DNA of 64,000 nt, taken from the NCBI GenBank assembly GCA_963995525.1, contig OZ023206.1, positions 1,922,001-1,986,000 of the forward strand, read 5' to 3'. The notes below the pieces were generated by a model that was given only the letters and a program-made list of their open reading frames with translations, was not told where the DNA came from and did no database searches. Position 1 is the first letter of the stretch, and each line of letters starts with the position of its first letter. Shown piece by piece: positions 1-10,621 of this stretch. Position numbers and translations under genes: made by a program. The DNA comes from Escarpia spicata (lineage: Eukaryota; Annelida; Polychaeta; Sabellida; Siboglinidae).

Positions 1-44
1 TCTAATGTGGTCTCACCCCTGTATTGTCCACTTTTGGGGTAGAC
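1..44. other. window edge, nothing recognised
   Basis: No feature is visible before the repeat fragment that starts near 45. Confidence 0.3.
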
Positions 45-200
45 AGTTCAAACAATTTTCAAAGAACTATTGAATCCAAGCATCTGTTACACTGTCCCAG
101 TGTCCCAAGCAGTCTTTCACCAAGACAGATGTAGGCTAACTGGTGAAAAGTTTCAATGGACCATGTTTGTGCGGTGCAACAAGAAATGACTGAAATGGTG
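45..200 (-). mobile_element. fragment of the hAT-like MITE found intact at 2.2-3.0 kb, opposite orientation
   Basis: Read on the minus strand this stretch closely matches the centre of the element at about 2555-2700. Shared words include TTGTTGCACCGCACAAACATG, CACCAGTTAGCCTACATCTG and GCTTGGATTCAATAGTTC. Similarity stops just after GTTTGAACTGT, so both ends of this copy are missing. It puts two inverted copies about 2.4 kb apart around the exon at 506. Confidence 0.75.
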
Positions 201-387
201 AAATGGTGAAAAATACCCTTTATTTCACTATATCGGCCATAGTTATGGAGATACTCACATAAAAATTGGGTTCCCTTGACACCTTTCACCGAGACGGTTG
301 CCATAAACACCATTACAATACCGTGCTGTATATTTTTTTAATGATTATATCAGACAAAATTGTTGTGAACGTTTCGTGATAACTGAC

Positions 388-388
388 C

Positions 389-440
<52 letters not shown>

Positions 441-445
441 GTATG

Positions 446-480
<35 letters not shown>

Positions 481-485
481 CATAT
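388..485. repeat. (AT)n microsatellite interrupted by GTATGTAT
   Basis: Nearly pure TA alternation in three blocks split by ACAT and GTATGT. It lies directly upstream of the polypyrimidine tract of the next exon. Confidence 0.95.
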
Positions 486-505
486 CATTGTCTGTCTGTC
501 CCCAG

Positions 506-612
506 GATTCAAGATGTGTCTCTTGACATTGCTGAGAACCGTGACACAGGCCGAGGCAGGGCATTTGGTGCGGAACAGTGCAACTGCCCTCTTGGCTATC
601 GAGGATTGTCGT
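506..612 (+). CDS. exon: end of a laminin IV (LamB) domain plus start of a laminin-EGF module, perlecan/laminin-alpha type
   Basis: A clear acceptor (TGTCTGTCTGTCCCCAG) precedes the exon, and a GTGAGC donor follows at 613, giving 107 nt entered with one base of a split codon and left in phase 1. In that frame the peptide contains VSLDIAENRDTGRGRAFGAE followed by QCNCPLGYRGLSC. A beta strand, then C-x-C-P-x-G-Y-x-G-x-S-C, is the signature of a LamB domain running into a laminin-type EGF repeat in perlecan domain III and laminin alpha/gamma chains. The other frames fit no known family. Isolation from further LE exons suggests either long introns or a gene fragment. Perlecan is favoured because the LG/EGF exons downstream look like perlecan domain V, but the Ig-repeat region that normally lies between these domains is absent here. 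Confidence 0.6.
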
Positions 613-1245
613 GTGAGCTGAGTCACCCCTTCGAGTCTGTTATATAAGTGTACAAATTCCTGTTTTCTCACTTCTCTTATAAATATAAAGATTATACAGA
701 TACAGCATTGCCATGATCAACATAAAATACATGTCAATTTAGAATGTGTGTTCGTGTTAAAACATACAGTCACATCAAATATGTATTATACTGTCATATG
801 AACAATTGTCTAAAAGTTAATTATCCATTAACATTGCTAGGCTGAGCTATAAAATTAACACGTAAAAGAAGAATAAATCACATGTGGCAAAATTACATTC
901 CATTAATTTCAGTCGCTCAGGCTTATATTTATTCCCTGATAATGCAATATAAATGCAGCCACGGCGTGGGGGAAGAAACTGTCTCTGAAGCGATTTGTGT
1001 TAGCTCGGATATATCTGAATTACCTGCCTGAAGAAAGTTATTCGAACAGATGGTAAACAGCGTGTGTTGGATCAGTGATAATTTTGTGAGCTCTCGTCTT
1101 TGATCTCTCACTGAGTCGTGGCATCTTTTTGTGTATAATTTAGTTTGTTCACTTTCTTGCCTCTTGCAATGTTTTTACGTTTTCACTGAATGTGGTACAG
1201 TCACAATATTAATTTTCTGTGCAATTGTTTCATAATGTAATGATG
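613..1245. other. intron or intergenic DNA
   Basis: AT-rich sequence with no exon-like ORF carrying splice signals that I recognise and no clear repeat family. Confidence 0.4.
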
Positions 1246-2215
1246 ATAACAAGATTCAACAAGATTGCCATCCAGAAAATTAACTCTAGATGTCAGGTGG
1301 ACAAGGAAGCCTTTTAGCTTATTGAGAGTCCAGTACTTTTTATCTATGTGTATTCCGCCCTTTTGTGCCAATTTTTTTTTTAAACATTCACGCTACTAGC
1401 ACCAACACAATCAGGAGATAATCTGTTCCATTCATTTACAGTCCTTTGTGACAATGAGAACTTTCTTATATCTAATCTACACTGTTCCTTTACTAATGTA
1501 ACTTGATGTCCTCTGGTTCTTCTATCTTTCTTAACTGAGAAAAACCATTTCTATTAATATTTTCATAACCATTCAATATTTTAAACACTTCTATCTGATC
1601 TCCTCTCAATCTCCTGGTCTCTAGTGTTGTTAAACCACATTTTTAGGCGTATTTCGTAACTAAGATGCCTCAGATTTTGTATAATTTTAGTTACTCTCCT
1701 CTATACTCTTTCTAGCATATCTATGTTCTTCCTGCGATATGGCCTCCACGCTTGAATACAATATTCTAAATGAGACCTAACTATTGTTTTGTACAGCAGT
1801 ATTATTAGCTCTTTTTTCATATACGTTATGTTTCGCCTAATTAATCCAAGGATTTTATTTCTCTTTGAAGCAGCCATACCGCACTGCTCTGAAACCTTCA
1901 TATCAGAACTAATGGTTAACCCTAAGTCCTTTTCTTTTGCAGTAGTACTTAGTACAGAACCCCCCATTGTATATTGTACATCTTCGTCCCATGTCCTGTG
2001 TGGAGGAGGCATTTACATTTCCCAAAATTGAACAACATTTGCCATTTGTTAGACCATTTCATCAACCTGTCAAGATCATCTTGTAAATGCTGTCTATCTC
2101 CATCACATTTATTGCTTCTAAACAATTTTGAATCATCCACAAATTTCAATACATTGCTTGCTATATAATCATCTAAATCATTGATATATATATTAAGAAT
2201 AATATAGGTCCCAGT
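1246..2215 (-). mobile_element. 3' part of a CR1-like non-LTR retrotransposon (same family as 55.4-57.0 kb)
   Basis: On the minus strand two overlapping frames (1949-2239 and 1701-2012) give the end of a reverse transcriptase. They include INDLDDYIAS, the catalytic loop as FVDD where the family copy at 56.3 kb has FADD, KWSNKWQMLFNFGKCKC, and the downstream KDLGLTISSDMKVSEQC and VRSHLEYCIQAWRPYRRK. From 1700 down to 1246 the frame decays, but the nucleotide match to the other copy continues to the same 3' end, which has an AACAAGAT-type tail repeat. The copy is 5'-truncated at 2215, where the MITE begins. The frameshifts and the altered FADD make it inactive. Confidence 0.85.
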
Positions 2216-2965
2216 CAGGGATGGGTCAAATACATGCACAATGTACTTGAATACAAGTACAAATACTTACAATTTTGCCAAGTACAACTACTCATCTAAA
2301 AAAATATAGGCAAGTACAAGTACTTTGTGAAAAACTCAAGTACAAATACCAAGTACTTTGACAATTTTAGTCAAGTACATTGACAATTTTAGTCAAGTAC
2401 AGTCAAGTACATTGAATGCTACGTTGTTTCATAATGGTGAAAATCAAAGCTGTGAAAACACAAAAGCAGTATTATGCATTTAATCATTATTTATTTAAGT
2501 CATCAATGCATAAAACACGGGAATTTCGCATCAACTATTGAGATGTTCAGCACTCAACAGTCATTTGTTGTTGCACCGCACAAACATGATCCATTGAAAC
2601 TTTTCACCAGTTAGCCTACATCTGTCTTGGCGAAAGACTTTGCCTGGGACAGTGTAACAGATGCTTGGATTCAATAGTTCTTTGAAAATTGTTTGAACTG
2701 TGTTATGAAGCTTTGTACAAAATAAGAATAAATAAACAGTAATTTTCACTGTAGCCATTTTTTTCAATCCTTCTGATAGACCCAACTACTTAGCACAAAT
2801 GTAAAAAAGTACTTGTAAAAAGTACTTGCCAAGTCCAAGTACTTTGATGGTTAAGTACAAGTCCAAATCCAAGTACTGCACTCAGCAAAATGACAAGTAC
2901 CAGTCCAAGTACAGTACTTGTTGTACTTAAGTACACAAGTACTCAAGTACTTGAACCCATCCCTG
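2216..2965. mobile_element. hAT-like MITE with AAGTACTTG subterminal repeats
   Basis: The element starts CAGGGATGGGTCAA and ends TTGAACCCATCCCTG, so its termini are inverted repeats of the CAGGGATGGG type common in hAT elements. The outer 200 bp on each side are packed with AAGTAC/GTACTT words, which resemble the subterminal transposase-binding repeats of hAT elements. No transposase is encoded in its 750 bp, so it is non-autonomous. I see no 8-bp target duplication; its left end abuts the truncated LINE exactly, so one flank may have been lost. Confidence 0.75.
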
Positions 2966-4138
2966 ATTAGTTGTATATTTTGTTAATATATCCATTTTAT
3001 ATCCAGTGTTGTTGTAGTACAAAGCTGTGTTTGCAAATAAATACATAATGGATGTAATAATGTTTTGAAAATGTTACCTTCTACAGTGTTCTACAAAGTG
3101 ACATCTTTAATTAAAAGAATCAAACAGTTTGCTCACTCAATGCACATACTAAATGTGAGAAATGTTTAAAACTATGTGCAAAGCAACTTTCTACTCTGCT
3201 TTTCAAGCTCTGCTATAGCAGAATCCAGTTCTTATCGTGCAAGTTAACATGTCCACATTCTTGCCGTTGTGCTTTGTACCTGCATTCTTGGAGATGACGA
3301 ATACTGACAAATACTTCCCACATAAGTTCTTATGTTGTTGGAGTAGTGGAACTGGTGATTTCAACGATTGCTGTGACAAATTAACCTGCACACGGAGAGA
3401 CATTTTGTGTTCATAAACAGTTCCTAGGGAAAGAACATTCCTACATTAGCCACATTTCATATGCATCAGTTGAAATGTCAGTAGTTACAATAGCCAGGGC
3501 AGCTAATGTTTTTTTATTGATGTTTTCAAGTAATATGACACTTGTTGTATATGGGGAAGTAGAGGAGAAGAAGGTAGGGAAAATGGATGCGATTTCTCAG
3601 CATCCAGAATTTCTCCTTGAATCTTTTATCATAAAGCCATATAAATCGGTTAATCATACGTGAATAACAGCTGGTGATGATTGGCTGTAATGTTTATAAA
3701 TGTTGTAATCTATTTTATCTTACATTGTGGACATAAAATAAGTTTTTTCTCTCTTTGAGATGATTAGAATAAATCCTTGTTGAAATGCCAGGTTTGCTCT
3801 AAATAAAATCTATCCATGTTTGTTGTACTTGTCCACACATGTGGTTAATTACTCTTATTCCTGGTGTACTGCTGGAGTCAACAACATGGATTCTAGGCAG
3901 CTTCACAGTATGGGCCTTTAAATGCGTCTTCTACCTATTTCTTTATTTGTGTCGCATTTGCAGGAATCTTTTATTTCCACACACAGCTGCTTTAATGGTC
4001 AAACCCATTGGTCTAGATGTACCTGCTTTTGTTCCTTCCTTGTAAACACTACTTGTGTACTCTACTTGTGTACACAACTTGTGTACACTACTTTTGTACC
4101 CTGGCTTTACAGCTTCAGCCACTGCTTTTGCCTCTGAT
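2966..4138. other. intron or intergenic DNA upstream of the exon array
   Basis: No exon with good splice sites and domain similarity was found. Near 4045-4110 short TACTTGTGTACAC words repeat. The sequence up to 4138 is not part of the array unit. Confidence 0.4.
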
Positions 4139-4245
4139 CAGCTATAAATCAGCCTACTTGACTTAAAGTCAAGTCAACAAGTAGAGGGAGAATAGAAACA
4201 GTAAGTAAGTAAGTTATAAGGCCTTTTGATTATTTATCTTTGCAG

Positions 4246-4373
4246 GTTCGTCCCATGGCTGAACTATTGGGCTCAATCTGAAGAGACCCTTGGAACATGA
4301 AGGTGTTGACCCTAATGTGAGGGTTGCCCCTGGGGTGGGGATTGATACCAGCTTCCATGGTTGTATTGGAGAG
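4246..4373 (+). pseudogene. LG exon copy 1, array edge, with in-frame TGA
   Basis: Acceptor TTATCTTTGCAG and donor GAG|GTAGGT are intact, but codon 6 of the conserved frame is TGA where the other copies have CGA. This copy is 128 nt, six more than the rest: the extra two codons (ATTGGGCTC in place of ATC) keep the frame. It also keeps TSFHGC, where most later copies have TSLHGC. Length and divergence suggest it is the oldest form. No EGF exon follows: its downstream intron jumps at about 4495 into the block that elsewhere lies after the EGF exon. Confidence 0.7.
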
Positions 4374-4494
4374 GTAGGTGGCAAGACTACAAAGAGGGTG
4401 AATGTCAGAGCTATGTTCCGTCCATACATATAACACTGTTGTAGTTGCAGACTGATAGCCACATCGACATGATAACACTATAGAAATTACAAGT

Positions 4495-4720
4495 GGAAGC
4501 AATTATTCAAATACACAATATTGGCATTTTCCCAAAAGTCATTTATCCGCCATAAAATTGGGGCGGGTATTTGCGCTGTTCTCACGGGTGATGCAGTCAT
4601 AATTGGTGAAGTCAATTACTAGTTTGACTCATCTAACTTCCACACTTCGCATATGTGATCTGCCAGGACTAGTTTTGCATGGCAAACAGCATTGGCTTGC
4701 GAGAATGAATATATATATAT
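4495..4720 (+). repeat. diverged remnant of the post-EGF intron block of the array unit
   Basis: Matches about 6265-6480 of the next unit, including the words ATTCAAATACACA, TTGGGGCGGGTATTTG, TCACGGGTGATGCAGTC and TTTTGCATGGCAAA. It shows that copy 1 lost about 1.4 kb by internal deletion. Confidence 0.8.
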
Positions 4721-4971
4721 ATAACTCAAATACAATTTAATATAATTCCGATACAGTTTTAGATAACTTGAATGCTGCTTTTTTTTAGATCATGCAGACC
4801 CAGTTTTATATAATTTATACTGTCTTAGACATTGTTTAGTACATTAAGTATATCTCTAGTTGGTTACCACTGACCATTGTAACAGGAATATTGAGCAACT
4901 AAAGTCAAGTCAACAAATAGAGGGAGAATGGAAACAGTAAGTTATAAGGCCTTTTGATTATTCCTCTGCAG

Positions 4972-5093
4972 GTTTGTCCCGTGGTCGAACTATCAATCTG
5001 AAGAGACCCTTGGTACATGGGGGTGTTGACCCTAATGTGAGGGTTGCCCGTGGGATGGCGATGGACACCAGCTTCCATGGTTGTATTAGAGAG
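4972..5093 (+). CDS. LG exon copy 2 (C-terminal third of a laminin G domain)
   Basis: The exon lies between TTCCTCTGCAG and GAG|GTAGGT. It has 122 nt: two bases complete a split codon (phase 1), then 40 codons, ending phase 0. The peptide has the form L-S-R-G-R-T-I-N-L-K-R-P-L, a glycine-rich turn GGVDPN, then DTSFHGCIRE. This is the end of an LG domain as in perlecan domain V or agrin: the strand before the L-x-x-GG turn, then the conserved F-x-G-C-I-x-E whose cysteine forms the LG disulfide. The first two thirds of the domain are not encoded in any array unit. Joining to EGF copy 1 (phase 0) gives ...HGCIRE-VILKG..., the normal LG strand order. Copy-specific residues: NVRVARGMAMD and IRE instead of NVMVAHGVAMD and IGE. 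Confidence 0.65.
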
Positions 5094-5254
5094 GTAGGTG
5101 GCAAGGCTACAAAGAGGGTGAATGACAGAACTATGTTCCGTTCATACATGTAACACAGTTGTAGTTGCAGACTGATAGCCACATCAACAAGTTAACACTA
5201 CAATCTGATATTAACAGGTTGATTGTTGATAGATAGTTATCATTTTTATCAACT

Positions 5255-5784
5255 TTCTTACATTGCCACAGGGGGTTGTGGTGTGCTGTAAACATGACAT
5301 TGTCATATATGGTGTGCTGTAAACATGACATTGCCATGATGGGTGTGATGTAAACATTACATTTCCACAAATGGGTGATGTAAACATTACATTACCATGG
5401 AGGGAGTGCTGTAAACATTGCATTACCACAAGGGATGTTCTGTAAACTTCACATTGCTATGATAGGTGTGCTATGAACATTACATTACCACAAGGGGTGT
5501 TGTGAACAGTGCATTGCTGTGAGGGGTGTACTGTAAACATTACATTACCACAAAGAGTGATGTGAACAGTACATTGCTGTGAGGGGTGTACTGTAAACAT
5601 TACATTATCATGAAGGCTTTGCTGTAAACACTACATTGTTATGATGTGTTTGTTGTAAACAATACATTGTTATAAAGGTGGTAATATAAACATTACATTG
5701 CCACAAAGGATGTGCTATGAACATTAGATTGTCACGAGGAACTGCTGTAAACATTTCCTTGCCATAAGAGTTGTCTTGCTGTAG
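5255..5784. repeat. ~30-bp degenerate minisatellite filling the LG-to-EGF intron
   Basis: About 17 imperfect copies of a 29-31 bp unit with core TGTGCTGTAAACATTACATTG, ending in variable CCACAAGGGG or CCATGATGGG. The last copies run into TTGTCTTGCTGTAG, the acceptor of the EGF exon, so the splice site is built from or abuts repeat sequence. Equivalent blocks are at 7162-7690, 9067-9534, 11466-11997, 13929-14460, 16392-16921, 18299-18801, 20733-21262, 22642-23111, 25043-25572, 26952-27421, 29353-29882 and 31258-31659. Shorter blocks follow the first LG exon of long units (10913-11155, 13376-13618, 15839-16081, 20180-20422, 24490-24732, 28800-29042). Copy number varies between units and explains the differing lengths of short units. 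Confidence 0.9.
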
Positions 5785-5956
5785 GTGATTCTGAAGGGTC
5801 ACACATTTAACGTGGTGGATGACGCGATTGCCAGCAGTAACATTGTCGACTGTGGTGACGTGACACCCTGTGTCAAGCGACCCTGCACTGTTGATGAACA
5901 GTGTATCGAAATGAGCAGCACAGAATGTAGGTGTGTCTGTCCAGTGCAATACACAG
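5785..5956 (+). CDS. EGF exon copy 1 (last LG strand plus EGF-like module, perlecan domain V type)
   Basis: Acceptor CTTGCTGTAG and donor ACACAG|GTATGT bound 172 nt: 57 codons from phase 0 plus one base (phase 1). It reads V-I-L-K-G-H-T-F-N-V, the final LG strand, then D-C-G, then an EGF pattern C-x4-C-x5-C-x9-C-x-C ending P-V-Q-Y-T-G. Perlecan LG-EGF junctions have the same layout (I/V-N-G-K strand, a linker cysteine, then S/T-P-C-x4-C). The sixth EGF cysteine is not in the exon and must come from the next one. The downstream LG exon joins in frame (ACA G|GT TTG) but supplies no cysteine for 35 residues. This copy has ECRCVC. Confidence 0.65.
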
Positions 5957-6870
5957 GTATGTATTTAGTTCGCAGGTCTGCAATTATCCTAGGGAGATGC
6001 CTTGTGTGGATGTTGCTAACTCGGTCATATTTAACTCAGACAAATATAATATATACATCCTCACGTGTCAGGGGTCGCTGTTGCTGGTTACGTCAGTGCC
6101 AGCCAGCAGTACCCACTGGCTGATCGCTTTGCAAAACTCTGAATTTAAACTCAGTCTCTGAAATCGCTCACTATATCAATGGTTAGCGGCAGGTCAGGTG
6201 GTCAAAATAAAACTAATTTCAACCAACCGTGCCTTATGTTACATGCACTGTTTAGGAAGTTGAAGCAATTATTCAAATACACACTACTGGGATTCCCAAA
6301 ATTCGATTATCCGTCATCAAATTGGGGCGGGTATTTGCACTGTTCTCACGGGTGATGCAGTCGTGACTGGCGAAGTCAATTACTAGTTTGACTCGTCTAA
6401 CTTCCACACTTCACATAAGAGATCTGTCAGGGCTAGTTTTGCATGGCAAATAGCCCTGGCTTGCGAGGATGAATGTATCTATATACACCTGTATATCTAT
6501 AACTCAAATGCAATTTTCTGTAATTCTGATACAGTTTTAGATGACTTGAATGCTTTTTTAGTTTGGGACACATGAATATTTGTAAATAAAATTTCACATT
6601 AGATGTAGAGAGAGAGATAGTAGCAATGTAGGTGTAAATTAATGTATTACCCGGTTCCCGTCAGTCTGAAAATGTAGTACACACTCAAACTGTATTTTGC
6701 ATTACAATTTTGCAACTTGTAGTAACTCATATCTTATAGTGATACATAATGTCTCTAGTTGGTTACCACTGACCATTGTAACAGGAATATTGAGCAACTA
6801 AAGTCAAGTCAACAAATAGAGGGAGAATGGAAACAGTAAGTTATAAGGCCTTTTGATTATTCCTCTGCAG
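5957..6870 (+). repeat. post-EGF intron block, about 0.9 kb, conserved in every unit
   Basis: Unique-looking sequence repeated once per unit between each EGF exon and the next LG exon. It contains a B-DNA-scale hairpin at 6428-6458 (arms CAGGGCTA and TAGCCCTG enclosing TTTGC/GCAAA), a GAGAGAGAGATAG run and the LG branch/polypyrimidine region ending CCTTTTGATTATTCCTCTGCAG. Several short ORFs in it are repeated only because the DNA is; none has coding features. Confidence 0.85.
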
Positions 6871-6992
6871 GTTCATCCCGTGGTCGAACTATCAATCTGA
6901 AGAGACCCTTGGTACATGGGGGTGTTGACCCTAATGTGATGGTTGCCCATGGGGTTGCGATGGATACCAGCTTCCATGGTTGTATTGGAGAG
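6871..6992 (+). CDS. LG exon copy 3
   Basis: Starts S-S-R-G-R (as copy 1 does) rather than L-S-R-G-R, and has NVMVAHGVAMDTSFHGCIGE. It is the last copy with the ancestral-looking SFHGC; from copy 4 on all have SLHGC. Confidence 0.65.
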
Positions 6993-7690
6993 GTAGGTGG
7001 CAAGGCTACAAAGAGGGTGAATGACAGAACTATGTTCCGTCCATACATGTAACACAGTTGTAGTTGCAGACTGATAGCCACATCAACAAGTTAACACTAT
7101 ACAATCTAATATTAACAGGTTGATTGTTGATAGATAGTTATCATTTTTATCAACTTTCTTACATTGCCACAGGGGGTTGTGGTGTGCTATAAACATGACA
7201 TTGTCATATATGGTGTGCTGTAAACATGACATTGCCATGATGGGTGTGCTGTAAACATTACATTGCCACAAATGGGTGATGTAAACATTACATTACATTA
7301 CCATGGAGGGTGTGCTGTAAACATTGCATTAACACAAGGGATGTTCTGTAAACTTTACATTGCTATGATAGGTGTGCTATAAACATTACATTACCACAAG
7401 GGGTGTTGTGAACAGTGCATTGTTGTGAGGGGTGTACTGTAAACATTACATTACCACAGCAGGTGATGTGAACAGTGCATTGCTGTGAGGGGTGTACTGT
7501 AAACATTACATTACCATGAAGGCTTTGCTGTAAACAATACATTGTTATGATGGGTTTGTTGTAAACAATACATTGCTATAAAGGTGGTGATATAAACATT
7601 ACATTGCCACAAAGGATGTGCTATGAACATTAGATTGTCACGAGGAACTGCTGTAAACATTTCCTTGCCATAAGAGTTGTCTTGCTGTAG

Positions 7691-7862
7691 GTGATTCTGA
7701 AGGGTCACACATTTAACGTGGTGGATGACGCGATTGCCAACAGTAACATTGTCGACTGTGGTGCGGTGACACCCTGTGTCAAGCGACCCTGCACTGTTGA
7801 TGAACAGTGTATCGAAATGAGCAGCACAGAATGTAGGTGTGTCTGTCCAGTGCAATACACAG
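7691..7862 (+). CDS. EGF exon copy 2, NSN/GAV/CRC type
   Basis: Differs from copy 1 by A-N-S-N-I and D-C-G-A-V in place of A-S-S-N-I and D-C-G-D-V; keeps ECRCVC. It founds one of the two EGF haplotypes of the array, found again at 16922, 21263 and 25573. Confidence 0.65.
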
Positions 7863-8779
7863 GTATGTATTTAGTTCGCAGCTCTGCAATTATCCTAGGG
7901 AGAAGCCTTGTGTGGATGTTGCTAACTCGGTCATATTTAACTTAGACAAATATAATATATACATCCTCACGTGTCAGGGGTCGCTGTTGCTGGTTACGTC
8001 AGTGCCAGCCAGCAGTACCCACTGGCTGATCGATCGCTTTGCGAAACTCTGAATTTAAACTCAGTCTCTGAAATCGCTCACTATATCAATGGTTGGCGGC
8101 AGGTCAGGTGGTCATAATAAAACTAATTTCAACCAACCGTGGCTTATGTTACATGCACTGTCTAGGAAGTTGAAGCAATTATTCAAATACACTTTACTGG
8201 GATTCCCAAAAGTCGATTATCCGTCATCAAATTGGGGGGGTATTTGCACTGTTCTCACGGGTGATGCAGTCGTGACTGGCAAAGTCAATTACTAGTTTGA
8301 CTCGTCTAACTTCCACACTTCACATAAGAGATCTGCCAAGGCTAGTTTTGCATGGCAAATAGCCCTGGCTTGCGAGGATGAATGTATCTATATACACCTG
8401 TATATCTAGAACTCAAATGCAATTTTCTGTAATTCTGATACAGTTTTAGATGACTTGAATGCTTTTTTAGTTTGGGACACATGAATATTTGTAAATATAA
8501 TTTCACATTAGATGTAGAGAGAGAGATAGTAGCAATGTAGGTGTAAATTAATGTATTACCCGGTTCCCGTCAGTCTGAAAATGTAGTTCACAGTCAAACT
8601 GTATTTTGCATTACAATTTTGCAACTTGTAGTAACTCATATCTTATAGTGATACATAATGTCTCTAGTTGGTTACCACTGACCATTGTAACAGGAATATT
8701 GAGCAACTAAAGTCAAGTCAACAAATAGAGGGAGAATGGAAACAGTAAGTTATAAGGCCTTTTGATTATTCCTCTGCAG

Positions 8780-8901
8780 GTTTGTCCCGTGGTCGAACTA
8801 TCAATCTGAAGAGACCCTTGGTACATGGGGGTGTTGACCCTAATGTGATGGTTGCCCATGGGGTTGCGATGGATACCAGCTTGCATGGTTGTATTGGAGA
8901 G
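8780..8901 (+). CDS. LG exon copy 4, VAMD/SLHGC type
   Basis: Consensus form of short-unit LG exons: LSRGRTINL..., NVMVAHGVAMD, TSLHGCIGE. Acceptor TTCCTCTGCAG, donor GAG|GTAGGT. Confidence 0.65.
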
Positions 8902-9534
8902 GTAGGTGGCAAGGCTACAAAGAGGGTGAATGACAGAACTATCTTCCGTCCATACATGTAACACAGTTGTAGTTGCAGACTGATAGCCACATCAACAAGT
9001 TAACACTATACAATCTAATATTAACAGGTTGATTGTTGATAGATAGTTATCATTTTTATCAACTTTCTTACATTGCCACAGGGGGTTGTGGTGTGCTGTA
9101 AACATGACATTGCCATGATGGGTGTACTGTAAACATTACATTGACATGATGGGTGTGCTGTAAACATTACATTGCCACAAATGGGTGATGTAAACATGAC
9201 ATTACCATGGAGGGTGTGCTGTAAACATTGCATTACCACAAGGGATGTTCTGTAAACTTTACATTGCTATGATAGGTGTGCTATAAACATTACATTACCA
9301 CAAGGGGTGTTGTGAACAGTGCATTGTTGTGAGGGGTGTACTGTAAACATTACATTACCATGAAGGCTTTGCTGTAAACATTACATTGTTATGATGGGTT
9401 TGTTGTAAACAATTCATTGCTATAAAGGTGGCGATATGAACATTACATTGCCACAAAGGATGTGCTATGAACATTAGATTGTCTCGAGGAACTGCTGTAA
9501 ACATTTCCTTGCCATGAGAGTTGTCTTGCTGTAG

Positions 9535-9706
9535 GTGATTCTGAAGGGGCACACATTTAATGTGATGGATGACGCGATTGCCAGCAGTAACATTGTCGAC
9601 TGTGGTGACGTGACACCCTGTGTCAAGCGACCCTGCACTGTTGATGAACAGTGTATCGAAATGAGCAGCACAGAATGTTGTTGTGTCTGTCCAGTGCAAT
9701 ACACAG
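9535..9706 (+). CDS. EGF exon copy 3, VMDD/CCC type
   Basis: Has F-N-V-M-D-D and an AGG-to-TGT change making E-C-C-C-V-C, so this type carries an extra cysteine between EGF cysteines 3 and 5. Same haplotype at 11998, 14461, 18802, 23112 and, with one more change, 27422. Confidence 0.65.
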
Positions 9707-10621
9707 GTATGTATTTAGTTCGCAGGTCTGCAATTATCCTAGGGAGATGCCTTGTGTGGATGTTGCTAACTCGGTCATATTTAACTTAGACAAATATAAT
9801 ATATACATCCTCACGTGCCAGTGGCCGCTGTTGCTGGTTACGTCAGTGCCAGCCAGCAGTACCCACTGGCTGATCGCTTTGCGAAACTCTGAATTTAAAC
9901 TCAGTCTCTGAAATCGCTCACTATATCAATGGTTGGCGGCAGGTCAGGTGGTCATAATAAAACTAATTTCAACCAACCGTGGCTTATGTTACATGCACAG
10001 TTTAGGAAGTTGAAGCAATTATTCAAATACACACTACTGGGATTCCCAAAAGTCGATTATCTGTCATCAAATTGGGGGGGTATTTGCACTGTTCTCACGG
10101 GTGATGCAATCGTGATTGGCGAAGTCAATTACTAGTTTGACTCGTCTAACTTTCACACTTCACATAAGAGATCTGTCAGGGCTAGTTTTGCATGGCAAAT
10201 AGCCCTGGCTTGCGAGGATGAATGTATATATATACACACCTGTATATCTAGAACTCAAATGCAATTTTCTGTAATTCTGATACAGTTTTAGATGACTTGA
10301 ATGCTTTTTTAGTTTGGGACACATAAATATTTGTAAATATAATTTCACATTAGATGTAGAGAGAGAGATAGTAGCAATGTAGGTGTAAATTAATGTATTA
10401 CCCGGTTCCCGTCAGTCTGAAAATGTAGTTCACAGTCAAACTGTATTTTGCATTACAATTTTGCAACTTGTAGTAACTCATATCTTATAGTGATACATAA
10501 TGTCTCTAGTTGGTTACCATTGACCATTGTAACAGGAATATTGAGCAACTAAAGTCAAGTCAACAAATAGAGGGAGAATGGAAACAGTAATTTATAAGGC
10601 CTTTTGATTATTCCTCTGCAG

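Noticed and set aside
5255..5784. Regularly spaced ~30-bp repeats resembling a CRISPR array
   Set aside because: The repeats are directly adjacent, degenerate and lack unique spacers, and the genome is eukaryotic.
8089..8295. Recurrent 68-codon ORF in the post-EGF block (MVGGRSGG...)
   Set aside because: It is open only because the block is copied; frame and stops lie in intron sequence and the first unit (about 6180) reads differently at the start.
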